A stretch of 64,000 nucleotides of DNA, taken from the NCBI GenBank assembly GCA_036346225.1, contig JARFIW010001109.1, positions 1,348,501 to 1,412,500 on the forward strand, in the 5' to 3' direction. This document shows positions 34,345 through 47,834 of this stretch, piece after piece; the first letter of the stretch is position 1; every line of letters starts with the position of its first letter. Source of the DNA: Platerodrilus igneus (Eukaryota; Arthropoda; Insecta; Coleoptera; Lycidae). The position numbers and the translations under genes were made by a program. Under the pieces are notes generated by a model. The model saw only the letters and a list, made by a program, of their open reading frames with translations. It searched no databases and was not told the DNA's origin.

Positions 34345-34664
34345 TGAATTATTATTTTCAGAAAAGGAAAATGTTGAAAACTTTTCATTTTGCCTGTATT
34401 TTAATTTTAATACTTGTTTATTAGTAGAAAACTATTTTTATTCAATGCAGTTAATAGCAAGACAGGAATGTGATAGCAGTACACATTCTTATCAAAATGA
34501 TTTTTAATAATAATAAAAGTTAATGTAATAACACAACTTTATTTTACAAATTCCATTTTGTGTGAAGGTTTTTAGTATACTACTAATTTATTCTTGCTGT
34601 AATAGTTTTGAAAATAAATTAATTTCTTTATCATTAAATGTATTGTTGGTACAATTTTGCAAAT

Positions 34665-36975
34665 TATTTGTAACGCAATGCGTTACACTAATAATAAACG
34701 GAATGTGAAAGACTGAAGGAATTAATCTTAAATGGACTAACCTGTTATTAAAGCATCTTATATAATTTTAATTTCATGCGAAATAGGGTTCAAAAACAAG
34801 AAATGCAATCACATCTGTATTTGCATTCGAATTATAAACTGAAAACCACAAACATAATTATTTTGTTTCTGTTAAATACATATTGGAACTTACATAAAGG
34901 TTTGTAAATTATTTTAAACTTCGAGAATGTAAACAAACCAATGTTAAACGTAAAACTTTATAATGGAAGCACGTCATGTTTTTAAGACAGTTTTAGATTG
35001 ATGAAATAATAATGAACTCGTTAATATGCAACCCAAATATGAGCTTTAGTAAGTTGGTTTAATAAATTCCATGTAATATGAGATAGTCGTTAATAGACAG
35101 TTACAATTATCATTAAGGGAAACCACAGACATACTTAAATACAAAGTAATAAAACAGACGTTGAGCAATGAGAATACAGAAGTCTAGGGTTACACAGATG
35201 ATATAATCGTTTCATACAATAGACTGTAAGCATGAGAATGGTGAAGTAAGCATAGAGTAAACTCGAGACATTGTATTAATCAGACGCTGGTCGTAAATTA
35301 AATATGATTTAATGGTCATATTAAATATGATTTACAGTGGGCATAGATTAGTTTTGTTGGATGCTACAGAAGAAGAATTAAATGAGTTTTATAGGAAACA
35401 TTAATCTGAAAACATCAATTATGTAGGGATACGAGAATGTGAGATTGCGGATGAGGAAAGGACTATTTAAGTTCAAGTAAAAAATTGAAAGATGTTAGTG
35501 TAGAATTCAAAAATGTAGTGAGGTAAGAGAATTGTAGAAAGTTGAACGGAACAGAGCTTAATAGGAGATAAACTATATGAATTACGCTTGCATTCTGCAA
35601 GGTATTTTTAGTATACCTGCCGGTGGAATTGGTTTCGTTATGACTGTTTATAGGGAGGAAAGCTTGACTTGTTTATCCCGCCTTTAAATTGGAGTTTTGG
35701 GATTGTGTTGTAGCTGTTGTTTAAAAAAAGGTAAAACCAGGAAGTATGCCATTAAACAAATTGAAAGCTGGTATGGTATGAACACCTGAACCTTGAATTA
35801 GATGGATCAAACTGTCAGTAATTTTATGGGTATAATTTTTATGTAAATATGTTTGACATTTTTCGATGTAGGACATTAATTGAACATTACATTAAGTATT
35901 TTTTTATTAATTAAGGATTTATCAACGGAACGATTGATGATTAAATTTAGGGATAATATTATTAGGTTTCTGTAAGTGTAAAGTATTGTAGAAAGGACAA
36001 TGATATATCACAAAGTTGGTACCTATTTAGCTATTTTTTTTTTGTTTTTTGAATAACATTGCCAATAATTTGGGATTCATTAATGTTTTGTACTTAAATA
36101 GGAAAGCAAAAAAATTTAGAGCGATTACTAGTTTTTTTGGTGGCTTAAACTTAGTTATTTTTAAGATTTTCTGTATGATTTATTTTAGCAACACCTGACT
36201 AGCTTTCCAGATAAGAATTGTTTTTAGGAACGGATATTTGTATGTGTATTGAAATTATTTTTATGTTAATAGAGGTTAAGTTTCGGTTGATTTGTATTTA
36301 ATTGATTTAGGAAATAGGTAAAGCCAGAGAATTGTAAAGGATATCCAGCTACTACAGTGATATCCTTATTTGAAAGGGGCATTTGATTTTGAGGAGTTTG
36401 TTTAATTACAACCATCTTCAGGATATCAAAAGTGGGATTTTATATTAAATAACAGTCTTCCACATAGAAATAACATCAAAACAGTTGCTGCGACAGACTG
36501 TTTGGCACCCTTTGATTTTGACAGCAGGGAGGTCTTTCTGGGTGTGTTAATATAATATAGAATTTTTAGATTTAAGTCTTGTTTTTTATGTTAGTTTAGC
36601 GGCATCGACATCTGTTTGGTTGTTTGCCACGGATCATCATACATTTGAGCTAAGTTATGAATCCAACCCTTAGCATTATGTCTTATGTCAGGTTAAAGGT
36701 TCTTATTTCTTTCAAAAATTTTTTTTCTTTTAGTTCTTCATAGTTGTTTGTAAAGTTTTTTCAAAGCAATTATCCAACCCTTGTTTGTTCCTTTGTGTGT
36801 TATGTTTTGTGCAAGTTGCTAGTATGTGATGGATAGATAGTTAACTGACCCTGTTATTTATTATTTTTGTATTTCTTTATTTTCTTTTTTCATTTGTCCA
36901 TAGGAAACCACTCCCTCACCACTGCAGTTAGTCAACACATGTTTATATTGTTGCGGAGTCCCCATGCCTTTGAGA
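34665..36975. repeat. Repeat R2, copy C
   Basis: Best partner is copy E (52858-54585); both begin with a GTAA..TTACACTAA block and share GTAAAGGATATC-AGCTACT, AGGATATCAAA and the end module (36903). At 35617-35713 and 53459-53553 both carry a ~95-bp segment that on the minus strand is bounded by CAG and GT, and in copy E reads MNDPKLQINGWVNYPTPNF. This may be an exon relic, but it is broken in copy C. Confidence 0.6.
36903..36975. promoter_or_regulatory. R2 end module, copy C
   Basis: Same module as at 27231. The minus strand shows CAATATAAAC, a good TATA-like box, then CTAACTGCAGTGGT. The plus strand has a pyrimidine tract and TAG directly before it (CATTTGTCCATAG). Confidence 0.45.
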
Positions 36976-37109
36976 CAAATTAAAAATAAATTCATTTATT
37001 GCTTATTTCATCTGTTACATATCATAACTGTTTTCCAATAAAATTTATAAATCAACAAGCACAAGGCACTAATACACATATCCACATACCTAACAACTTT
37101 AAAACATTA

Positions 37110-38145
37110 CAGAATGCATGCATATGTCACAACTATAAAAACTGCTCAAAATTCTTGCAGTCGCTTTCAACACATAGCTGTGCACGACATATCCACGATT
37201 ATGTAAGAGAGCTTAATATTGAAACATGTTTACCCCTAATTGTAGCTGCAGCTGCCTGTATCTGTGCAACCACATCCTCTTGAGAGTTTACAGGGTTTTA
37301 TAAAGTGAGTTTTTTTTATAAAACCCCACAAAAGGAAATCACACAGATTGAAGCCTGATGACCTCAGAAGTTACGAAACTGGTCCACCTTACCCCACACA
37401 CGTGTTGGAAAAGCTGTTATCAAAAACGCTCACACTGACCATCTCAAATGAGAAGGTGTCCCGTCTTGCAAAATCCACATGCTTTGGCAAATATTTAACG
37501 GTATATCTTCTAACAGCACAGGAAGTTGGATTTGCAGGAAATCTATTACTAGTCAAACGTTGTGGCAGAATGTAAACTCCCATGAGTATCCTACTTACAA
37601 TCCACGTCCCCATATTGCCCAAAAATCTGTGTTAATTTGATTGCTAAACACAGTATAGATTTCCAACAGCCTAAACATGGATATTCCAAGAATTGTCAAT
37701 CCTATTTCGAGTAAAAAATGTTTTGTACATAACTAAGATGTTTCTGCTGAAGTTAATCGTTCGCTTGTTGTAAGAGCCATTCACAAAATTGCGCTCTTTG
37801 TGGATAGTCTCCAGGTTGTAGTGGTTGGTCATACTGAACGTGAAAAAGATAAAATCAGTTCTCACGCCATGTTGTCCCCAACTTCCTGTGACCTACATCG
37901 ACCGGGTGTGTAATCTTCCTAGTACTTGCTGTTCAATAATATTTAAAATATTTTCTTCATTTCCAAAGATGTCGTGCATGTCCACCACGATGTTCCTATA
38001 ATTCACCAGTATTTCTCACCCTCTGAATCAGATTAATAAACAACCGGGTGTGAGGGGTACTCTTAAAGAAAAGCGATCCGCATATAACCACACCGCAGCA
38101 GCCACATTTTGTTGACATTCACCGTAAAGTAATATCATATCCACC
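37110..38145 (-). pseudogene. DUF4817/mariner-related transposase relic
   Basis: Minus-strand pieces follow the insect transposase family that begins with a DUF4817 helix-turn-helix. Near 38100 the N-terminus reads LYGECQQNVAAAV-like and LYADRF. At 37389-37622 come LGNMGTW and GVYILPQRLTSNRF (family: ...GNYLIGPYILPQRL). Then GGPVS and FNLCDFLLWGF near 37360 stand for the RGGP...SPDLNPLDFFLWG block with the last catalytic aspartate region. Finally VVAQIQAAAATIRGKH and RAQLCVESDCKNFEQFL lie at 37110-37260. Stops and frameshifts are frequent. It lies just beyond R2 copy C; inverted ends were not found. Confidence 0.72.
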
Positions 38146-38700
38146 AGTTCATTGTTTGCATACATGTGTGTTATTTCACTTATAACAATACACAGCACAG
38201 TCCATTGAATACAAGTGAACCATTACCAATTCAACATAAATTGCAAGACAATCTCTAACAGACAAAATTAGAAAATATGATTGCTTATGCAAAATATTTT
38301 ATGTACTTCTATAAAAAATTTTGTACCTAAGTGGTTATCAGCGGACTACCAAGTTGGTCTTTCTTAAATCTTATGTGAACTCCCTTGTTTACTATCTATT
38401 TATTTACCACTACTATAAATGTACCCCATAATTCTCTGAAATTTACTAAATAAAATGTTTTACCAGAACAAACTGGCACCGTTAAGCTAGTCAAAATTTG
38501 AATTTGAATTGCTGCCACTTTATGGTAATAATTATGAATCCTCATACCCAATTCATAAATAACTTCAACTCGAACAAGCATGACCGTAACCTAACGATAA
38601 CAACCCTGTTAGAGAAGGTACTGCGAACACTGTTTAATTATTAATAAGCAAACATATTTCAGTATTCCAGCAATATTGTACTTTGTAGGATCGGATTTTG
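38146..38700. other. No recognisable gene
   Basis: Sequence beyond the transposase relic. A 61-codon minus frame (38396-38581) has no motif. Nothing else seen. Confidence 0.45.
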
Positions 38701-39780
38701 TTTCTGCAAAAGTTCTAAGGGAAAATAATTTCATAGTTTTTGAGTTATGTGGAAAATGTTATTTAAACAAGTAGTTTGTTTTAATGCGTTCTACGCACAG
38801 TTACTTGCAAATAAAGTATCAATTTAGAATGTACACTGTATAAATACCAGTTTATTTTTGAAAGGCACGTTTATAAAATATTAGTAATAAAATAACCCAA
38901 AAATTAATGTGTTAAATAAAGTGTACCTTAGAATGTTTATGGTAATCAGAAGAGCAGCATTCAGCATACACAGCAAAACAAAAGAACCAATGAAAAGCCA
39001 TCACAATGTATTTACAAAAATTAGATAACACAGTTATTTATTATAAAAATTAATAAACTTTCAGCGATACATACTTATAAGAATATTAATTTTGTTAATA
39101 TCTTAATAAATGGTTGAACATTTGGCAATGTATATATAAATAACGTAGTATTTGTCAGTGAGGATGACTAGAAATGAGAAAATTTAAAAATCATTAAAAC
39201 AGACTTGAAATAAAAATGAAAGTAAATATTGAAATTAATAGTGACAAGCACTATTTTATTTAATAAAATAGAAAAATGGCATTTGTTATATTTAATTATT
39301 AAACTAACACTTTCATGTCAAAATTGAAAAAGCTCATATTTCTGCCTTCGAAGCTTTACGCAAATAAATATTTAAAATTTGCTGTTTTTATGTAAGTAGT
39401 ACCATTTATGCACTTTTATTTCTGATAAGTGCAGAAATTATTTTGTTAAATACCTGTGTAATATGCCTAACCACAGTGTTAATAATAACCGAAGTACACA
39501 TTCAGCATGCTCGCACAAAAAATAAAAAACCAACAAAAAACCATAATACTTTATTTACAAAAAATTACATAACCTAGTTATTTAGGTCCTCTACAAAATT
39601 ACAGTAATCTAGTATTTACATTTTGCTGAACTTGTAGTCTTTGAGCAATACATGTCCAATATAATATTAAATTTAACAATATTTTATTTAATTATTTAAC
39701 TATTCAGCAATATAACAGATAAATAAAATATAATGAAAAGATTAATGATGATAATAGTTTAGTAAAAGATGAGACAGAAA
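38700..39780. repeat. Diverged tandem duplication, offset about 540 bp
   Basis: The stretch around 38915-39110 recurs at about 39450-39690: CATTCAGCAT (38957 and 39495), a run of ACAAAA/CCAA(C)AA(A)AAGCCAT, TATTTACAAAAATTA(GA)TAACACAGTTATTTA and GAGCAATACAT. Identity is moderate, so the duplication is old. No coding frame. Confidence 0.6.
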
Positions 39781-41243
39781 TGGCAAGACACCTGCAGAGG
39801 GTGAATTTGATAACAAAGCATGGTACAAATGTTTAGAAATAAAAGCTTGAGTTACAAGTTAAGTGAAGCTTGGAATGAACAATGGTTTGTGAAATTAAAT
39901 CTAAGGAACCTAATAAAACTAAATTAGTGCTGTAACAAGACGTGCCTTGAAATTCACAATCCTTTCGCTTGTTTGAGCCAAACGCTGCAAAGACAAATCA
40001 TATCAATATAAAATTCAATGCATGCAAAATAATCATATTCTTTATTATTGTGTTTGATACTATTATCAACTGTAGCAGTTTATACATACATAACTAGAAA
40101 AAAAAAACACTTCATAATTATAATTTCTATCTAAGGCCCAAGTAGAGGAGAAATTAAGCTAACAGGTATTCGTTCATTCAACCTCCACTTGCACCAAGAT
40201 AGATGCAGCAGCATCGGTACTTCAATGCAGTGCATTTGTCTAAAATCCATATTAATCAAACTGATGCATCACCAACTAATAATGGCATTCCTATTTCATA
40301 CAAAGTCATTGTCTTCAATAGCAGTATTCAATTTTTCATTCATATTATCTTATACTAAAAACTTAAGCGCATAAGGCATTTGACATTGGGTAACACATTG
40401 TACTGCTTAATTGTATTATTAAGAAGAACTTTTTAAAACGAGCGAATAATGATGTAGAAAGCTGAGATTGTTTCTTTGAAATAGATATAATCGTATTTCA
40501 TTTTAATAGTTTCTGCATTAGCTAATCCCACCAATAATGTTAAACAATTTCCTTTAAGAAATATAATTTTTGGATACTACATTTTTTATCTAAGGTAAAA
40601 TTATTTTTTTATCATATATGGTTTACACTCAACGGTAGTGAAATTCAGTATGGCAGTTTTTTAAAGGTTAGTACCCGATGTCGTCATCGTAATTCCTTTC
40701 TAAATTATTATACCTTTATGATTCATTCGTTTTGATTAATAATGTATTACGCTGGCTCGACCGTGATTTCATCGGCTGGGCATGAAGACTTTACAGCCAG
40801 AGTTGTTCTGACTCAAATAAATAGAAAGTTTCACTTTCTGGTTTAGCTATCCGTAAGTTAATTATACATACATATGATATAGAAACAAAAAACGACCCAG
40901 GGTATTTTTATTTTGCAGTCTTAATTCAACGAAGGTTGCCCAGGATCTATTTTCTTAGAGCACTTCGTACTAACATCCAAACAATCAACATGTAATGTTA
41001 GTAGGTTGGCTACTTTTGACAAAAAGATTATTGAACAGACAAAGTAGTCAAATGTTTAGCTAATACATTACCATGGTAATTATTTTTAATTTTAGGGGCA
41101 CATTAGTTTCCAGAATGAAAACTTTATGTTGAGATGAGCAGGTTGATGATTGCAAGTCAATTAAGAGACATTTTATGGTGTTCGCCTTAATTACAGCAAC
41201 AACAATCACTCATCAGGTATTTACAAAAACCATCTGAAACTTT

Positions 41244-41284
<41 letters not shown>

Positions 41285-43084
41285 TCTAAATAAACATTTG
41301 AAATTGCTCAAGGTTAAGAGTTTAGTTAACTAAATTTGCGATACTTTGATTTTTAATACTTGTTTAAGACTGTATCATTATTTGTAATGAAAACATAAGT
41401 GTGCTATACAGTTAGAAACAACAGTCGTGCATAAAAGTGTAAAGACATGTTTATATTCGGATTTTTTTCAATTAATGTAAAAGTGTGGTTATAATTTTGT
41501 TCTAATATATTATTTTACAATTATCTAGAAATGTGCTTGAAACTGTGGGTAATTTAAAATTGACTTTAGAAACCTTCATTTCAGCTAGCAGTTTTAAATA
41601 GTTGTTTTTTCGTTCTTAATGATTAACGTTTGTTTTATGTTTAAGCAACGGTGTACTCAACGATTTCTCAAATAAATTTTAAGCCAGAATCACTCTGCTG
41701 ATCTCAGGTTTTGGTTCTCTCTTGCTATTTCTTTTAGGGCATTTCCCTTGAAACCCTGCGGGAGTTTGTTAGCTATCTCAATAGTTTATTCATTTTTATC
41801 ATTTGCAGAAGTTAGAATTTTTGGAAACTACATACAGACACATATACACATCTTATATTTAATTTAGGATAATTTTGTTTATTGGTAAACAAAAAAGTTA
41901 AACTTTAGTAATAACGATTTGTTGTTAGAATTAAATCGTGGTTTAGGTCACCTGAATTTTTCTGCCTTTTGAGAATAATGACTGTAATAATTCATCAAAT
42001 ATTTTGAAACCAATGCTAATATTGTATTTTTTTGTGACGATGAATCATTTTGCAATATAAATAAACTCTTTTCGAAAAACATTTGGGTTTTTATCACTTG
42101 ACTTTTACCAATTAGATTTACTATATTACAATTTACATAAAACATAAACATAAAACATTTTTCATAGTGAAATTATATAGGAATTTTTTATTACTATTGT
42201 ATAGAACTCATATACAACGGAATTGAGAAATAGTTCGTTGTGTTTCCTTCAACAATTGAATGAACAAATTTATGATTTTCTGTACATTCTAGTGCTGGAG
42301 TTTATGTTTCTGCAGTGTCTTATTCGTTTATTTTACATAACCAATCTATGCCATTAATTCCATAAACCATTTTATATTATAAGAGTAAGCTAAAATGTAA
42401 TAAACAAATAAGTATGCGATAACATAAAACTGTATCAGCATTCTGAAATATTTTAAGTTTTCCTTAACAACAGCTAGTTCATGTGGCATGACTGTTTCAA
42501 GTTACAATAAATTCAAACATCTGCATGAAAATTTACCATTACTTTAAAGATATAATGTTAAATATGCTACTTTATGGCATGTTTCACTTTTCGATCAGAT
42601 ACAGCAAATAATAGAGTTTGTTGCATACAGGTTGACAGATCTAGCATACTAGTTTATGCACCCAATCAGTTTACGTAAATTTAATAATCTTTATTTTAAA
42701 TATATAAACACATAGCTTCTAAGTTACATTGCACAATGGCTATTTCAGGTTAGCTGACAAGTTTCAGAAAGTTTAAGCAATTATTGCAAGTAAATCAATG
42801 TAGTAAAAATACATCAACAATAAGGTTGATGACACAACCATAGTTATTTCATGTTCTGTTCGTACAATTAAATTTGTAGTATATACAATACTCTCAGTGA
42901 CAGAAATTTGGCAATTATCTTGCTAATTTTGAACTTATGTTTTTCTTTATAACTTGCTTCTTTTTTCTTAATTAAAAAATCTTTAACCATAAAAGACTAT
43001 AAGTTTTACGATTTATTGTAAGGCCTGAAAATTAATAGTATACACTTTACAAATTTTGAAATGAGCAAAAACTATATGCAGAAG
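39781..43084. other. Long stretch without recognisable genes; one (AG)16 microsatellite
   Basis: AT-rich throughout. A perfect (AG)16 tract lies at 41247-41278. Around 41700-41790 a short minus-strand stretch reads EIANKLPQGFKGNALKEIAR before a stop, possibly the end of an old transposon protein, but I cannot assign it. No RNA gene or longer frame seen. Confidence 0.4.
41247..41278. repeat. (AG)16 microsatellite
   Basis: Uninterrupted dinucleotide run of 32 bp. Confidence 0.98.
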
Positions 43085-44506
43085 ATCATCATTTTGGTTA
43101 CCATCATCGTTAGGTCTTCAGTCCTGGAACTGGTTAGACGTGTACCCTCATTGTTTCCTATTCTGAACTAACCTACACATTTCCCTGGAATGTCCATAGT
43201 ATACATCTTTCACTCTCTGTGTGTGTAAAAGTCTGATCTAGGTCTACCTCTACCTTCTTTTTTCGTATCTCTGCTTGCAATATATCCCACACTATTCCCC
43301 AAAAATGTCTTAGAATGCATCCTGCCTTTCTATTTCTCTTATTTTTTCCCACAGATATCTTTATTTCCCTACTATTTCTAATACCTCTTTGTTATTATCT
43401 TTGTCTGTCCATGCAATCATCATCATTCATCTGGGCACAACATTCCAAAAAGCTTCTACCGTTTTTCTGGCTGCTTCTCCTACTGTCCCTATTTCATAGA
43501 TGTACTTTGCTGTCCTTTCAATAATTTTCTCCTTGTTTCTATGTTTGTTGTCTTTGAACATAGCCACTGCTCTTTCTTGTTAGATGCGGTTTGGTTCCCC
43601 TTCTGTTGTTTTACAAATGTATACTATATTTCCCCGATATTCAGTGGTATGTGAAGGAGGTTAAGCAGCCTGCGGCTACCAAGATCCCCAATACTTGAAC
43701 ATTTGCCAAATAAGTCTTCCAATATATCCTTTCGCACGATCAACATTAATTGAAAATATTTCAAAATCAACACATGTAGTTGTTTATAATAATTATTAGA
43801 TTTAATTGCCATTATTTTTTTCATCATTAGGTTTTCAGTCTTAAAACTGGTTGGACACGTACCTCTACTTATTTGTATTCTGAGCTAGCTTACACAGTTT
43901 CCTGAAATTCCTACAGTCTAAACACAGCTCGGTTCCCCTTCTATTGTTGTCTAATTATATAACTACCCTATTTCACCGAGATTGAATGGTATGTGAATAG
44001 GGTTAAGCAGCCTGTGGCAACCAAGATCCCAAAACTTAGACATTTGCCGAATTAATAGTTTTCCAGTAAATCCTTCTGCACAATTAACATCAGTTGCGAA
44101 TATTGCAAAATCTATACCTGTAGTTGCATATAATAATCATCAGATTTAAATCAGTTACTTTCTTCGTCTCTAGGTTTTCCATCTTGAAACCTGTTGGACG
44201 CGTACCTCTATTAATTTGTATTCTGAACTAGCCTGCACATTTCGCTGAAATTCCCACAGCCTATGTCACTCACCATCTGTGCCCAATAGTCTAATTCAGG
44301 TCTATCTCTACTCCTCCTTTTTCCTTTCTCTGCTTCCAACACTCTGCAGTATTCCTTTACGCCATAGTAGGTGTCCTATCATTCTATATCTGTGTGCAAT
44401 AGTCTAGCCTACGTCTACCTCTGCTTCTCTTTTTTCTATCGCTGCTTCTAATATATTCTGCACTATTCTCTCGTGTCTTAGTATGTGATCTATCATCGTA
44501 TCTCTC

Positions 44507-45780
44507 CTATTTTTTTTTTACTGTTTTCCACATATTTCTTTCTTCCCCTACCATTTCTAGTACCTCTTTGTTCTTAACTTTGTCTGTCAATGATATCTTC
44601 ATCATACATTTGTAAGACCACATTACAAAGGTTTCTACCTTTTTCTTGTTTCCTTCTCCTACTGTCCAGGCTTCACAGCCGTACTCCACATATATGTTTT
44701 AAGCAATCTTTTCCTTGTTTCTATGTTTGTTGTCTTTGAACACAGTAGTTGCTTTTTCTTGTTAAATGTAGCACAACTTTGTGCTAATCTTTGTTTTATA
44801 TCTTTTGCGCTCTTCCCATCTTGCGTTATTTGGCGTCCTAGGTAGCAGAAATCTTTAACCTCTTATAAATTCTCGTTACCTATTTGTATTCTAGTTATTG
44901 ATTTATTTTCCTCTCCCTTGCATGCAAGTAGCTTAGTTTTATTTTTGTTAATTTTCATACCGTATCTCTCGGTTAGAACTGTTTCTATTTCATTAAGAAC
45001 AGCTTCTAACTCTTCCTTGCTAGATGCTAATACCGCTATATCATCTGCAAATCTAAACATATCAATCTTTTGTCCCTGCATAATAATTCCAAATGTCTTC
45101 CTGCATTTGACAGTATTCATTGCCTCTCTGATGTACAAGTTAAAAATTAAAGGGGATAGGGCACATCCCTGTCTCACCCCTTTCCTAATGTACTATCCGT
45201 CTATCTCTAAAACTCTTTCCAATCTTTTTGAGTATTTCAAACATTTTTTCCATTTTACATTGTCAAATGCTTTTTTTTTAGATCTACACACCCTATATAC
45301 ACGTTTTCTCCTTTTTATATTGTTTTCTCCATTATCTCCCTCAGAACTAAAATAACCTCTCGTGTTTCCTTGCTTTGTCGAAACCCAAATTGATCTAGTA
45401 TGTCTTCAGCCCTCTTTACCATCCATCTTTGTACAATTTTAATTATTGCTTTTGGCCTGTGTGCTATCAAACTTGTTGTTCGTAAATTTTCACATCTATC
45501 TGCGCCTCTCTTTTTTGGTATATTAACTATGATGTTATGTTTGAAATCTTTGGATATCTCGCCTTTCTCATACATATAGCTTACAAGTTGGAAGAGACGT
45601 TCTATTACTGCTTGTCCAGCGGCTTTTAGAGTTTCCGCTTGTACCTTATCTGTACCCACACCTTATAATTTTTCAGACCCCTTAATGCTAATTCAAACTC
45701 ATTTCTAAGTATAGGATATCCCAAGTCATCCTTTTCAATGTCCGATTCCTATTCTAATGCTGTTAGTTCCTCTCCGGCAT
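44507..45780 (-). pseudogene. LINE-C reverse transcriptase
   Basis: The minus strand starts with DLGYPILRNEFELALRGLKN near 45700, then 45315-45659: GTDKVQAETLKAAGQAVIER, ISKDFKHNIIVNIPKKRGA and FGFRQSKETREVILVLREI. A frameshifted stretch follows, then 44863-45177: RQGCALSPLIFNLYIREAMN, MFRFADDIAVLASSKEELE (active-site FADD intact) and YGMKINKNKTKLLACK. The tail 44507-44689 has MEYGCEAWTVGEG and ISLTDKVKNKEVLEMVGEER. The typical order of an RTE-like enzyme, broken by at least three frameshifts. Confidence 0.88.
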
Positions 45781-45784
45781 ATAA

Positions 45785-47385
45785 AGGGAGATAACACATG
45801 TTACATGCATGTTGTATTCCGGCTAAGGTTGACGATCCGTTACACCCCGTTCATTCGCTAGGGAAGTGAAGTAGAGTAATTCATAGATGGGAATAGTTAG
45901 TTGACGATTGGTTATAAAAGCGTTAAGATGTAGACGATCGGTTGGTCAAAGGGACTAAGTGAAATACATGTCGATGGTATATTTTCGTTGAACAGTTTTT
46001 GTTACTCGTTATTCATTATGGTGGAGGATTTGTTAAGCACATAGACGGAAGTGATTTGAATGCACATACAGTTTTATTTGATTTGAATATTACCGGATCA
46101 ATTAAGTTTCCTTTGAAAGTATTAGTGAAGGAATTATATTAAACGTATAACCATCTGTCAACTTCAATTGATTGATTAGTTTTTTTAGGTAGTAGCATAG
46201 GTTACTATGTTATAAATAGAAATAAGTTATATTATGTACCGGTAGACTCCAATTATGTCACTAGTAAGTGAACATATGTCGTTTTGTTTTGTGTATATGT
46301 CCTGAAGGTACCACGTTTTAGAACACGTCTTGAATTTAAATTTACATTATTAGGAGTGTCGGCATTTAGCTAACTGATGGTAATCGCATTAAAATTCCTA
46401 ATATTTAATAATTGACGCCGTTCCGTGACCCGTTGTCAACTGTTATAATCTGTTCATAATTTGTGTTTCAAAATTCAAACCGTTGGTGAAGCCGCTTGCT
46501 GATGGTGCCGTCCCGGTGTTCAGCACTCCATTTGCTTACAGAAGGAAACCGTATACTGAATTCCTGGGGAAACTTCATCTTCAGTATTGTGAGTTACAAT
46601 TTATTACTTACTATTTGCTAATATATATTTCACTTGATTATTGAACCATTATCATTTAGAAAATTACAAGAATAGTCATACCGTGACAGTTTATTGTTAA
46701 TAAAAGAGTAGGCGAATTGTTTGGACATGCCTATAAAAGTAGCTTTGGGCGATTATATGTAAATACAATGTTAGTCATAAGTAAGTAGTCTTAGTTAATA
46801 GAGATTCTATTATCGAGTTTGCGTATAATTTACGTATGTGAATTCAGGAGTATTGAGGATAGCAGTTGAGCTACCTGATCACAATAGAGTTGTTCAATAA
46901 GGCAAGTTTAGAAATTGTGAACAGGGATTCAGAAGATAGAGCCATTTAATTTAATGAAAATATTAGAAGATAATTTTATTAGGTTATAAGTGAGACTTTT
47001 ATGGTGTTTGATTTTTGCAAGCCTTGCAATTATACATATGTATTACCAAAAATCATGAGACGCAGATCAGCTTGACTATTGAGTAAGTTAACACCCGTTA
47101 AATATTCAAGTAGCTTCATTCGGGTCATTTCTGGGTAGGACAAGTTTTCCCTCATTTTGCAACCCTCCACAAATGCAAGGGATCTATGCCATTTCAGGCA
47201 GAACTGAATTAAAAATAAGGGTGGTGCCCACAACATTTCTCGATCGATGACAAAATTGTCACTATTATTCAACCACTACTCCCCCCCACCCACTCTTTCT
47301 GCGACTGCTGCTAGTGAGCCATAGCGAAGTTTGATATTCCCAGCAGGTTTCCTGTACTTTGTTCATGCCAAAACCACCCCATCGT
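45785..47385. other. Unrecognised insertion between LINE-C endonuclease and reverse transcriptase
   Basis: The LINE needs only about 200 codons here, and the sequence fits neither. It is more mixed in composition than its surroundings. At 46476-46580 the plus strand is open and protein-like (FKPLVKPLADGAVPVFSTPF then YRRKPYTEF), and an 80-codon minus frame lies at 47030-47272. I cannot name either. A homopolymer of C (47281-47287) sits near the right edge. No target duplication was found. Confidence 0.45.
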
Positions 47386-47790
47386 AATGACAAATTGGCA
47401 TGTTACAACTTGATTCCTAAACCATTGTCTAACAAGAATGTAATCTATTTGATATCTTTTTATGTCTTCTGGCATATTCCACGTGCATCGTCTTCTAGCA
47501 TGATGAAATAATGTATTTGTAATGGTTAAATTGTTTTTGTTGCAAAATTCTACCAACCTATTTCTTCCTGTCGTTTCTCGTACCTAAACCAAATAAACCT
47601 ACTACCGCTCCTTCCATACCCTCACCTACCACTGCATTAAAATCACCTGTAATTATTAAATTTTCATGTCCTTTACTTATATTAGTTTCTTTGACACCTT
47701 TGTAAATTGCTTCTACCTCTTCCTCACTGTAGCTATAGGCGGGCATATATACTTGTATTATTACTGTATTTACCGGTTTGGATTCTAATA
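47311..47790 (-). pseudogene. LINE-C endonuclease (apurinic-type) remnant
   Basis: The minus strand reads VYMPAYSYSEEEVEAIYKG-like, then LIITGDFNAVVGEGMEGAVV, in which GDFNAVVG holds the catalytic aspartate/asparagine pair of the endonuclease/exonuclease fold. It continues (47311-47556) FCNKNNLTITNTLFHH, RRCTWNMP, and YQIDYILVRQWFRNQV with the family's IDYI block. The SDH motif that should follow is lost at the insertion edge near 47385. The enzyme nicks target DNA to prime reverse transcription. Confidence 0.85.
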
Positions 47791-47834
47791 GTAGCTCACT
47801 TTACTTTCAATGTCAATGGTAGGTACGATCTGGA

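Larger units (their letters stand above)
43085..47790 (-). mobile_element. LINE-C, longest copy of the RTE-like LINE, with an insertion
   Basis: On the minus strand: endonuclease remnant (47311-47790), about 1.6 kb of unrelated or unrecognised sequence (45785-47385), reverse transcriptase (44507-45780), then a 3' region with three copies of the terminal motif (near 43120, 43840 and 44185), ending in a short CAT-rich tail at 43095-43110. It shows what LINE-A and LINE-B have lost. The start of the endonuclease is cut off by the pogo relic or by 5' truncation. Confidence 0.82.

Noticed and set aside
35617..35713. Exon homologous to the clean exon at 50944-51117
   Set aside because: The distance to the R2 end module is similar, but the clean exon lies outside its R2 copy, and the sequences do not match; only the border dinucleotides agree.
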